Shown here piece after piece: positions 30,045-36,500 of a DNA stretch of 36,631 nucleotides. Origin of the DNA: Nanobdellota archaeon (lineage in GTDB: Archaea; Nanobdellota; Nanobdellia; SCGC-AAA011-G17; GW2011-AR17); the NCBI GenBank assembly GCA_018830945.1, contig JAHJRD010000086.1, positions 1 through 36,631 on the forward strand, in the 5' to 3' direction. The position numbers and the translations under genes are program-made. Below the pieces are notes generated by a model. The model was not told where the DNA came from and did no database searches. It worked only from the letters and a program-made list of their open reading frames with translations. Position 1 is the first letter of the stretch. Each line of letters opens with the position of its first letter.

Positions 30045-30647
30045 TTACTTCACAGCATAGAACTTCTCAGCAAAAGGCACATAAACTGCAGAATCTCTTG
30101 CTTTCATGAAACCCACAATAACAGATGCGCACTCATAAGAGCTCATTTCACCAGTATCGATTTCCAGATCATATCTCTTGCCCTTATGGACATGCGGGAA
30201 CTGCATCTCCGCGATTCCCTCTGTCCTGTCTCCCCTTGCTCTTTCCCGCTGTTTGAGTTTTTCAAGCGGGCAAAGCACCCCGACAAGAGCAATATTATAA
30301 GGAGATAACTTTACAACACAATCATCTATAATTGACTGCCACCAAAGAACATGGTCCAAGATATAAGTCCGGCCTTTTTCAAGATTTTCGGCAATCTCAG
30401 AATGATAAGCAGAAATAACTTCTGTTGACAGTTCTTTTGACTGCTTTCTAACTTCCTCATTGTCTTTTCCGAGTTTATCGATCAATGCAACCAGGCCATT
30501 AACCCTATCAGGATTCTGTTCTGCCCAATTTTCCCCGAAATCGTCCACAGAGAGATAAATATATGAAGGCAGCAGCTTCTCCAGCTCTCTTGCTATTGAA
30601 GTCTTGCCGGAGCTTGAGGCTCCGTTCAATAATATTGATTTTGCCAT
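30045..30647 (-). CDS. P-loop kinase, chloramphenicol phosphotransferase-like
   Basis: 200 aa. A P-loop, GASSSGKTS (9-17), is followed by LSVDDFGENW, then a lid-like REARGDRTEG segment and HVHKGKRYDLEIDTGEMSSYECASVI, which matches the CPT-like family (PF07931-type). Members phosphorylate small molecules with ATP; the type member modifies chloramphenicol, but many have other, unknown substrates. Here the substrate is unknown and resistance should not be assumed. A TATA box (cctttatatacc, near 30670-30680) lies about 25 bases before the ATG, so the start is leaderless. It is divergent from the Fic-like gene. Confidence 0.75.
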   Translation of the reverse strand: MAKSILLNGASSSGKTSIARELEKLLPSYIYLSVDDFGENWAEQNPDRVNGLVALIDKLGKDNEEVRKQSKELSTEVISAYHSEIAENLEKGRTYILDHVLWWQSIIDDCVVKLSPYNIALVGVLCPLEKLKQRERARGDRTEGIAEMQFPHVHKGKRYDLEIDTGEMSSYECASVIVGFMKARDSAVYVPFAEKFYAVK

Positions 30648-30696
30648 GCGTAGAAGGCGCTTTACAGAGGTATATAAAGGTTAGCTATTTCAGCCG

Positions 30697-30740
30697 TTGT
30701 AGTCCCAACCAAAAGCTTTAAATATTTGTAGTCCCAACCA
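30697..30740 (+). promoter_or_regulatory. Fic-like gene promoter with a repeated 15-mer
   Basis: ttgtagtcccaacca occurs twice, at 30697-30711 and 30726-30740, with 29-base spacing, and a TATA box (ctttaaatatt, about 30715-30725) lies between the copies. ATG 30747 follows the second copy, so the transcript would be nearly leaderless. A protein binding both copies would cover the TATA box and the start site. Confidence 0.6.
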
Positions 30741-30746
30741 GAAGAT

Positions 30747-31655
30747 ATGGTATTTGTTGAGAAGTACAGGTCAAAGGACCACGCATATTACAGGCTCAGC
30801 CACAGCATACGGAAGAATGGCAAGATAGCCCACGAAAAGAGGCAGATAGGCAGGGCCCTGCCGCCGAAAGCAAGGCTTGAGCAGATGAAAAAAGAGTTCT
30901 TAAAGGAGCTGGAGGGAGGGAAGTATAAGTATCTCAGCCCAAAAGAAGCAGAAGCAGCGGAAAACAGAAGAGCAAGCTACAGGAAAGAAGAAAAAAGCCT
31001 GAGCCCGCTGGAAAAGGAAAAAAAGCTGAAAGAGTTTATTATCAGGTTCACTTACGACAGCAGCAAGCTGTCAGGCGTGGATGTCACATTAAGGCAGACT
31101 TATCTTATATTAAAAGAAGGAATCATGCCCAAGGATATCCATAACTTAAGGACTGCAAAAGAGCTGGAAAACCACGAGAAGGGAATAATAGCAATAACCA
31201 AATATAAGGGCAACCTAAACATTAATTTCATTAAAAGGCTCCATAGGATACTGTTTTCAGGGGTTGATGAAGTGATTGCAGGGAAATTAAGAAGCGAATT
31301 AAAGAGAAACGTAAAGATTGCAGGAACATCCTATGTGCCGCCAAAATGGCGGGAAATCCAAAAAGAAATGAATATTTTCTTTAAATGGTATAAGCCAGAG
31401 CACAAAAAGCTTCATCCCATTGAATTGGCTGCACTTATACATTTAAAGCTGGTTTCAATTCAGCCGTTTGCAGACGGAAACAGCAGGCTGTCAAGGCTTT
31501 TGATGAACTGGGTATTATGGAAGAAGGATTATCCGCCTGTTGACATCCCTGTCGAGGATTTGGAGAGTTATTATGGTGTGCTTGACAGGTACCAGGTTGA
31601 GAAAGATGAAAAGCCGTTTGTTGAATATATCCTTAAATGGTATTTGAAGGGGTAG
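30747..31655 (+). CDS. Fic-fold protein with degenerate active site
   Basis: 302 aa. Residues 1-40 (VFVEKYRSKDHAYYRLSHS... GKIAHEKRQIG) are a small beta domain seen in archaeal Fic proteins. The Fic core is at about 95-300. The motif expected as HPFxDGNGRxxR is QPFADGNSRLSR (239-250): the catalytic His is Gln239 and the second Gly is Ser246. The region where the inhibitory Glu of an SSxIEGN-type motif would lie reads SSKLSGVD (105-112), without the Glu. The fold and helices are kept (HLKLVSI, FIKRLHRILF). Loss of His should abolish AMP transfer, so this may be a pseudo-enzyme or use a different chemistry. Its 3' end overlaps the MazG-like gene by 23 bases. Confidence 0.85.
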   Translation: MVFVEKYRSKDHAYYRLSHSIRKNGKIAHEKRQIGRALPPKARLEQMKKEFLKELEGGKYKYLSPKEAEAAENRRASYRKEEKSLSPLEKEKKLKEFIIRFTYDSSKLSGVDVTLRQTYLILKEGIMPKDIHNLRTAKELENHEKGIIAITKYKGNLNINFIKRLHRILFSGVDEVIAGKLRSELKRNVKIAGTSYVPPKWREIQKEMNIFFKWYKPEHKKLHPIELAALIHLKLVSIQPFADGNSRLSRLLMNWVLWKKDYPPVDIPVEDLESYYGVLDRYQVEKDEKPFVEYILKWYLKG

Positions 31656-31977
31656 CTGTTTCATGCCTTTTGTTAATCTTCTCAATCTTTGCTTCTAATA
31701 CTTTCTCTATGTCCATGTTCAATGTTTTTGCCAACAAAAGTGTTGTTATCAAGACGTCTGCAACTTCCTCATGCAGTGTTTCCTTTGTATGATTATCCAT
31801 CTTTTCTTTTCTCTGCATTGAATGGAATGCAAGAACCTCATTTGAAAGCTCGCCAAGCTCTTCTGTTATCTTTACAGTCCTTGCAAGAATTCGTTTTGTC
31901 TCATCAGGATGGCCGTACTGGAGTTTTAATCTGTCGTCTTCCAAAGCGATGAAGTCTAATAGCTGTTTTAGTTCCAT
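31633..31977 (-). CDS. MazG-like nucleotide pyrophosphohydrolase
   Basis: 114 aa. The four-helix MazG-like pattern is clear: EELGEL (about 39-44) and EEVADVL (about 70-76), each with the acidic residues that bind Mg2+, with ALEDDRLKLQYG before them. Members hydrolyse nucleoside triphosphates (house-cleaning or dCTP-type). It ends in a short tail and overlaps the 3' end of the Fic-like gene on the other strand by 23 bases. On the minus strand a TATA box cctttatta (32001-32009) with a BRE-like ccaaa lies about 24 bases upstream of the ATG, so it is leaderless. Confidence 0.85.
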   Translation of the reverse strand: MELKQLLDFIALEDDRLKLQYGHPDETKRILARTVKITEELGELSNEVLAFHSMQRKEKMDNHTKETLHEEVADVLITTLLLAKTLNMDIEKVLEAKIEKINKRHETATPSNTI

Positions 31978-32060
31978 ATGTGGAGAGATAGGAGGGTGGT
32001 TAATAAAGGTTTGGAAGGCGGTAAGGGGAGCGCCCCTAACACCCCCATGCTGGCACTTCC

Positions 32061-32978
32061 CTATTTTTGGATTATGCAGACATATTCAGTATCTTGTTCG
32101 TATTCTTTTATATTATCGGGGCTTTTAATTCCGTCACTGATATATCTGCCATCGCTTATCTCAAAAGAAGTTATACCTAAAGAATGCAATGCCTTTTCTA
32201 ATTCATCTGTTGTAAGCATAGACGCCATTGCACCAATATAATCTTCGACCAAAGTTTGAGTTTGCCAGCGCTTTTCTCCTATTCTTTCCATTACTGTTTT
32301 CCAATTTGCATTTCTGCGTAAATCTCTGATATAAATTTTTCCAGTTGGGGAAAGCGCTTGGTGCATTTGTTTTAATGCCCTTTCAGGATATTGGAATCTG
32401 TGCAAAGCATTCCTGCAAACAATATAATTTATGTTTTGGAAACCTGCATCTTGCAGGCTATAAACGCTTCCCATCACAAACCTGATTCTATTGAAAATAG
32501 GAGGATTTCGTTCTAACTTTTCATAATCCCCCTGGCTTGGTTTGCAATATTCAGGCAGCCTTTCCCAGAATTCTTTAATTTTCTCTATTTCTTCTTTTGA
32601 TTTTCTTGATAGGTTAGATTGCGCTAAATTAATCATATACCCTGATATATCCAAGCCAATTATCTTATCGCTGTTTGTTTGCTGTGCAAGCTCAGTAGTC
32701 AATAACCCCGAGCCGCAGCCTATTTCCAAAATTGAGCCGACATTAAACGAAAGGTGGTTTTTCCCATAGCATCCAGTCCTTCTTTTGAAGTCTTCTGCTA
32801 TTCTCTTATAGGTTTCTTCCCTCCCGCTTTTTCCTAAAGAGTCGTATTCAATGGCAACACAGCCGGTCATTGCTTCCTGTGTAAAAATACACGCCCTGCC
32901 AGTGGAGATTCTGTTAAATAATAGGCTAATTGCTTCTTCCAGTGTTTCTGTCTTCATTAAATTTTCTCTGTTTATCAT
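32061..32978 (-). CDS. SAM-dependent class I methyltransferase
   Basis: 305 aa. The binding motif LEIGCGSGLLTTELA (motif I), the acidic KIIGLDISGYM (motif II) and the NYIVCRNALHRFQYPERALKQMHQALSPTGKIYIRDLR stretch match UbiE/Methyltransf_11-type enzymes. The substrate is unknown. The insert of about 50 residues between motif II and the next strand (SRKSKEEIEKIKEFWERLPEYC) is unusual and charged. It is divergent from the TrmB-like regulator with a shared inverted repeat, so that protein is likely to control it. A TATA box (cttttatacc, about 33000-33009 on the minus strand) lies about 25 bases before the ATG. Confidence 0.85.
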   Translation of the reverse strand: MINRENLMKTETLEEAISLLFNRISTGRACIFTQEAMTGCVAIEYDSLGKSGREETYKRIAEDFKRRTGCYGKNHLSFNVGSILEIGCGSGLLTTELAQQTNSDKIIGLDISGYMINLAQSNLSRKSKEEIEKIKEFWERLPEYCKPSQGDYEKLERNPPIFNRIRFVMGSVYSLQDAGFQNINYIVCRNALHRFQYPERALKQMHQALSPTGKIYIRDLRRNANWKTVMERIGEKRWQTQTLVEDYIGAMASMLTTDELEKALHSLGITSFEISDGRYISDGIKSPDNIKEYEQDTEYVCIIQK

Positions 32979-32984
32979 AGAGCA

Positions 32985-33033
32985 GTTGTAACTTATGGGG
33001 TATAAAAGAGAGTGTAGTAAGGGGGGTTACAAC
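32985..33033. promoter_or_regulatory. Shared divergent operator with inverted half-sites
   Basis: gttgtaac (32985-32992) and its reverse complement gttacaac (33026-33033) lie 41 bases apart, about four helical turns, one near each promoter. The TATA box of the methyltransferase (about 33000-33009) lies between the sites, and that of the TrmB-like gene (gttttataaag, about 33043-33053) lies just outside the second site. This is a likely binding site for the TrmB-like protein. Confidence 0.6.
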
Positions 33034-33075
33034 ATTTAGGAAGTTTTATAAAGAAAGCAATTAATCTACCAATCA

Positions 33076-33792
33076 ATGAAGCAAGAGCGATTAGAAAAAG
33101 CAGGATTAAGCCCAAACGAAGCAAAATGCTATTTGGCACTCTTGAAGATAGGCTCGGCTTCGGCTAATGAGGTATCAAGAAAATCAGGAGTCCATAGGGT
33201 TTCGGTATATGATGCGTTAAGGGGGCTTGCAGAGAAAGGGTTGGTCAGCCAGATTACCAAAGCCAATAAACTTTTATTTGAAGCGGGAAATCCAGAAAAG
33301 ATAATAGACATAATAAAAGCAAAAGAAGAGCAGCTTAACGAAGCCAAAAAGATAGTGCCTGAGCTTCTACTTGATTTTAAGACGGCTAAACAAAAACAAG
33401 AAATACATAGCTTTAAAGGGATTGCAGGAGTAAAAACCATACTAAAAGAAATGCTAAACTCAAAAACAGAGATTCTTGATTTTGGTGCAGAATATAAAAT
33501 TAAAGAATTCCTGCCGTATGATTATCCAAAATGGGATAAAGAAAGGGTGCTGAAAAAGATTAAAATGCGGATTGTGGCAAATATAAAAATAAAGCCAACG
33601 ACTATCCCTTTAACAACAATTAAATATGTCCCGTCAGAATTCAATTCTTCGGTTTCAACCTATATCTTTGATGGAAAAGTGGCATTAATTATGTGGGTAG
33701 AAAATCCAATGGGCATATTGGTAGAGCATAGAGCAGTTTATGATTCTTACAGGAATTATTTTAAATATCTTTGGAAAACGGCAAGTTTCTAA
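33076..33792 (+). CDS. TrmB-like transcriptional regulator
   Basis: 238 aa. Residues 1-70 form a winged helix of the TrmB type: LSPNEAKCYLALLKIGSASANEVSRKSGVHRVSVYDALRGLAEKGLV. A coiled-coil linker (EEQLNEAKKIVPELL) follows, then a ligand-binding/dimerisation domain (about 105-238). TrmB proteins in archaea regulate sugar and other metabolic genes. Here the neighbour is a methyltransferase transcribed away from it, with inverted half-sites between. A TATA box about 25 bases before ATG 33076 suggests a leaderless start. The ligand is unknown. Confidence 0.85.
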   Translation: MKQERLEKAGLSPNEAKCYLALLKIGSASANEVSRKSGVHRVSVYDALRGLAEKGLVSQITKANKLLFEAGNPEKIIDIIKAKEEQLNEAKKIVPELLLDFKTAKQKQEIHSFKGIAGVKTILKEMLNSKTEILDFGAEYKIKEFLPYDYPKWDKERVLKKIKMRIVANIKIKPTTIPLTTIKYVPSEFNSSVSTYIFDGKVALIMWVENPMGILVEHRAVYDSYRNYFKYLWKTASF

Positions 33793-33848
33793 TTCTCAGT
33801 CTTAAACAATGCTCATTGCTATCAAACACCAACTTCACGCCGGAGTCT

Positions 33849-33940
33849 TCCGAGCGCAGCGAAGGGAGGCTCGGAGCGATAGCGACAGAGGCCCGCCTTC
33901 TTTGCCACAAGCCACCAGCTACTACCTACTTGCCACAAGC
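33849..33940. repeat. Hairpin and short repeats between two genes
   Basis: tccgagc (33849-33855) and gctcgga (33869-33875) form a hairpin with a 13-base loop. The loop side includes cgagcgcagcgaaggga (33851-33867), found again in the rubrerythrin gene (18138-18154). Then ttgccacaagc occurs twice (33902-33912 and 33930-33940). The reading frame across this stretch encodes low-complexity residues and looks artefactual. Confidence 0.5.
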
Positions 33941-33946
33941 TACGTT

Positions 33947-34702
33947 CTATTTAACCTCAAACCCCTTTAAGTATTCCTCTTCCATGAAATGCAATTTGCC
34001 GGGAACAATTAAGCACTGGGGATACTTGGAAAGCTTCTGCTTTAACAACTGCTTTGCGCTTGCATACACTATTTCCCCATCATCAAATCCCAATCTGACA
34101 CAAGCCAGGCACATTGTGTCTTCCATAAACACTTTCTCCTTTCTTTTTGCCTCAACATTTAATAAATACTCAACAGCGTCCTTTGCAGACATGAAATTGC
34201 CCTCATCAGGCCTCAAGTCCAATAAAAATAAAGTGTGCATTCCTGCATTCTCTTTCAAAACATCATAAGGCGCCTCAACATCCTTGTTTTCAAAAGGTAT
34301 TGAAGTTGTCTTGCCGAACTTATATAATGACAAGCCAGTATCGCCTATTGCTGTCAAGATAGAAGCATTATGTATTAAGTGCAGCTTTATTCCTGCCTTT
34401 CTTGCCCTTAAAGCCAAATCAACATGCGTTGTTGCTGAAAACACGTCTCCTACAACCAGAAAAGCAACATCATTCTCAACAGCTTTCTTTAAAATCTCTT
34501 CCTCTGCCTGCTTCTCAACCAATTCCCTTGTCGCAGGGATTATTTTCTTGCCGTAAAAGTCCTCTAATTTCTTGATATCAGCCGGCAGTATTGATGTGTA
34601 TGTGTCTATATAGATGAAATTGCAGTTCCTTACAGCCTCTAACCCTTTCTCTGTTATGTCCTTTTCAGAGCCTAAGCCCAATCCTATTATGTATAAAGCC
34701 AT
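33947..34702 (-). CDS. dphB: Diphthine synthase
   Basis: 251 aa. It has the tetrapyrrole methylase-type fold signatures GLGLGSEKDIT at the N-terminus and VVGDVFSATTH at about 83-93, with the LDLRPDEGNFMSAKDAVEYLL segment typical of DphB/Dph5. It methylates the modified histidine of elongation factor 2 using S-adenosylmethionine on the way to diphthamide. A TATA box with a BRE-like ccaaaa lies about 25 bases upstream on the minus strand, so the gene is leaderless. It is complete and its last codons are LKGFEVK. Confidence 0.94.
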   Translation of the reverse strand: MALYIIGLGLGSEKDITEKGLEAVRNCNFIYIDTYTSILPADIKKLEDFYGKKIIPATRELVEKQAEEEILKKAVENDVAFLVVGDVFSATTHVDLALRARKAGIKLHLIHNASILTAIGDTGLSLYKFGKTTSIPFENKDVEAPYDVLKENAGMHTLFLLDLRPDEGNFMSAKDAVEYLLNVEAKRKEKVFMEDTMCLACVRLGFDDGEIVYASAKQLLKQKLSKYPQCLIVPGKLHFMEEEYLKGFEVK

Positions 34703-34782
34703 AGGGTTAGAATGGATAATGAGGGTTTATATAGGTTTTGGATTAATAAGGAAAAAGCATATAAACGCCTTTTCTTCCTTAA

Positions 34783-35442
34783 ATGCCGATGGAAAAAGAA
34801 GAGGTTATCAAGCAGACTGCCGAGTACGCAAGAAAGACATTAGAGGGAGAAGGCTCTGGCCATGACTGGTGGCATGTTTACAGGGTTTGGAAGAATGCAG
34901 TGCATATAGCTGAAAAGGAAAATGCTGATTTATTCATTGTTGAACTGGCTGCATTGCTGCATGACATTGCTGACTGGAAGTTTCACAATGGAGATGATTC
35001 TGTAGGCCCTACAAAAGCCAAAAAATGGCTTGAAAAGCTTGGTGTTGAAGAAGCTGTTATTTCCCATGTTTGCGATATTATCAAAGAGCTGTCATTCAAG
35101 GGAGCCGGCGTCAAGTCAGGCATAAAAACAAAAGAAGGAATGGTTGTGCAGGACGCTGACAGATTAGACGCAATGGGCGCAATAGGCATTGCAAGAGCTT
35201 TTGCCTATGGAGGGCACAAGGGAAGGGAGATATACAATCCAGATATAAAGCCAGTAATGCACGAGAGCTTTGAGCAGTACAAAAACCATGTTGGAACAAC
35301 TGTTAACCATTTCTATGAAAAGCTGCTTTTACTCAAGGATTTGATGAACACTGAAGCAGGAAAGCAGATTGCTGAAGAAAGGCATAAGTTCATGGAAGAA
35401 TATCTTGATAGGTTCTTCAAAGAGTGGGAAGGAAAAGCTTAA
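34783..35442 (+). CDS. HD-domain phosphohydrolase
   Basis: 219 aa (from ATG 34783 or ATG 34789). Metal-binding HD residues are visible: GHDWWHVYRVW (H...D pattern), LLHDIAD, and later the second Asp in VVQDADRLDAMGAIGIARAF. This matches YedJ-like and other stand-alone HD hydrolases that act on nucleotides or phosphomonoesters. The helical C-terminal part (LLLLKDLMNTEAGKQIAEERHKFMEEYL) is as in the family. Its stop is about 35 bases before a tRNA gene. The substrate is unknown. Confidence 0.9.
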   Translation: MPMEKEEVIKQTAEYARKTLEGEGSGHDWWHVYRVWKNAVHIAEKENADLFIVELAALLHDIADWKFHNGDDSVGPTKAKKWLEKLGVEEAVISHVCDIIKELSFKGAGVKSGIKTKEGMVVQDADRLDAMGAIGIARAFAYGGHKGREIYNPDIKPVMHESFEQYKNHVGTTVNHFYEKLLLLKDLMNTEAGKQIAEERHKFMEEYLDRFFKEWEGKA

Positions 35443-35476
35443 TAAATAAAGGGTAATGAGTATATTTAGCCAATAT

Positions 35477-35560
35477 GCCGAGGTGGCACAACCTGGTACT
35501 GCGCTGGATTGCTAATCCAGTTTCCTCACGGATTTGTGGGTTCAAATCCCACCCTCGGCG
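35477..35560 (+). tRNA. tRNA-Ser (anticodon GCT)
   Basis: 84 bases with discriminator G. The acceptor stem gccgagg (35477-35483) pairs with cctcggc (35553-35559). The anticodon stem is ctgga-ttgctaa-tccag, giving anticodon GCT, which reads AGC/AGT serine codons. A long variable region of 15 bases contains a short stem, as in class II tRNAs. The T arm is gtggg-ttcaaat-cccac. No intron or CCA is encoded. A TATA-like tatattta lies near 35460-35468. Confidence 0.93.
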
Positions 35561-35571
35561 TAGCGGAGCCA

Positions 35572-35615
35572 GAGGGTGGTCCCGAATGCAAATGAGGACA
35601 TCACCCTCGGCGTTT
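35572..35615 (+). terminator. Hairpin after the tRNA
   Basis: gagggtg (35572-35578) pairs with caccctc (35602-35608), and gtcc (35579-35582) with ggac (35596-35599). A T-run (35613-35616) follows. The 3' arm caccctcggcg (35602-35612) is identical to the end of the tRNA (35550-35560), so the tRNA tail is repeated 52 bases later. It could be a terminator or a trace of an integrase-type attachment site. Confidence 0.5.
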
Positions 35616-35788
35616 TAATTAATAAGCAAGAATTAAGCCGGAGGCCGGCCTTTTTTCCGCCCAATATATCAATTTTCCGCATCTTCCGCATGGTTTCCAG
35701 TATTTCCGAAACCTTTCCAACTTTTGTGAAAAAATACGCGTTTTTTAAAAGCAAACGTTATAAACACAGATTTCCTGAAGATTCCGGC

Positions 35789-36124
35789 ATGAAACTTCCG
35801 TCAACAATAAGATTCGCAGACCTAAGATTAAAGCAAGCATTCAAGGAATTAGCAAATGGGGATGATGCAGAACAGAAATTATTCCAAAGCATTAATCACG
35901 CATTTGACATGATACAGGATGACGCTTTTTGCGGCATACAAATCCCTAAAAGGCAAATACCAAAAGAATACATAAGGAAATATGGCATAAAAAACCTCAG
36001 AAAATATAATCTGCCTGAAGGATGGCGCCTGATTTACTCAATAAGAAGAGAGGAGATTATAGTCATAAGCCTTATTCTTGAATGGTTTGACCATAAATCA
36101 TATGCAAGAAGATTCCATTATTAA
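35789..36124 (+). CDS. RelE/ParE-superfamily toxin-like protein
   Basis: 111 aa from ATG 35789; the longer open frame to 35576 crosses the tRNA hairpin and is not used. The pattern DLRLKQAFKEL near the start, then YGIKNLRKYNLPEGWRLIYSI and REEIIVISLILEWFDHKSYARRF, matches the RelE/ParE superfamily (helix pair, then a beta sheet with basic residues near the end). RelE-type toxins cut mRNA on the ribosome; whether this one is active is not clear, since only single candidate residues (Arg, Tyr and Lys) are seen. A TATA box (gttataaac) about 25 bases before the ATG indicates a leaderless start. A small HTH-like protein is convergent with a 4-base overlap. Confidence 0.75.
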   Translation: MKLPSTIRFADLRLKQAFKELANGDDAEQKLFQSINHAFDMIQDDAFCGIQIPKRQIPKEYIRKYGIKNLRKYNLPEGWRLIYSIRREEIIVISLILEWFDHKSYARRFHY

Positions 36125-36396
36125 CAGCGCCCCAGGTCTTTTCTTGAATAATAATATCTTGCATCTTCAGGATAAAATATCCACCCAATCTTGCCTTCAG
36201 CATCGATTGAAATCTTGCCTGAATGCAAAAGATAATCAATTACAACACAGAAAGTCTGGTACATCATTTTCTTTGGCAGGGACTCCCAGAGCTTTCTTTT
36301 CTTGTAATGCCCGTCATTCTTTTTAATGAAATTCTCAACCATCAGCACAGTATCTAATCTGGGATACCTTAAAACCTGTATTTGCACTACCTTCAT
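36121..36396 (-). CDS. Small winged-helix-like protein
   Basis: 91 aa. The segment LWESLPKKMMYQTFCVVIDYLLHSGKISIDAEGKIGWIFYPEDARYY looks like a winged helix (two helices, then a beta wing). It has a basic N-terminus with several strands. It converges on the RelE-like gene and overlaps it by 4 bases, the same convergent plan as the PIN/RHH pair. A BRE/TATA (cgaaatctttatatatt on the minus strand, 36421-36437) lies about 25-30 bases before the ATG. Its function is unknown; it might be an antitoxin or a regulator. Confidence 0.6.
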   Translation of the reverse strand: MKVVQIQVLRYPRLDTVLMVENFIKKNDGHYKKRKLWESLPKKMMYQTFCVVIDYLLHSGKISIDAEGKIGWIFYPEDARYYYSRKDLGRC

Positions 36397-36500
36397 GTTA
36401 TATCAAAGGATATAACAAGGAATATATAAAGATTTCGATTTCAGGCAGAGAAAAGCAAGAATTCATGCCATAGGCCAGCCTTTTCACCTTCAGACATTGT
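36397..36500. promoter_or_regulatory. Promoter-bearing spacer to the transposase
   Basis: It holds the BRE/TATA of the winged-helix-like gene (36421-36437) and then about 60 bases without a visible feature. The sequence after about 36480 belongs to the end of the transposase gene on the minus strand. Confidence 0.4.

Noticed and set aside
30045-30647. Chloramphenicol resistance gene
   Set aside because: The protein belongs to the CPT-like kinase fold, but the drug-specific role cannot be supported; most members have other substrates.
33771-34268. 165-aa plus-strand frame after the TrmB-like gene
   Set aside because: It crosses a hairpin repeat and then runs antisense to dphB.
35576-35788. 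N-terminal extension of the RelE-like frame
   Set aside because: It starts in the tRNA hairpin; a TATA box and ATG 35789 give a better start and normal toxin length.
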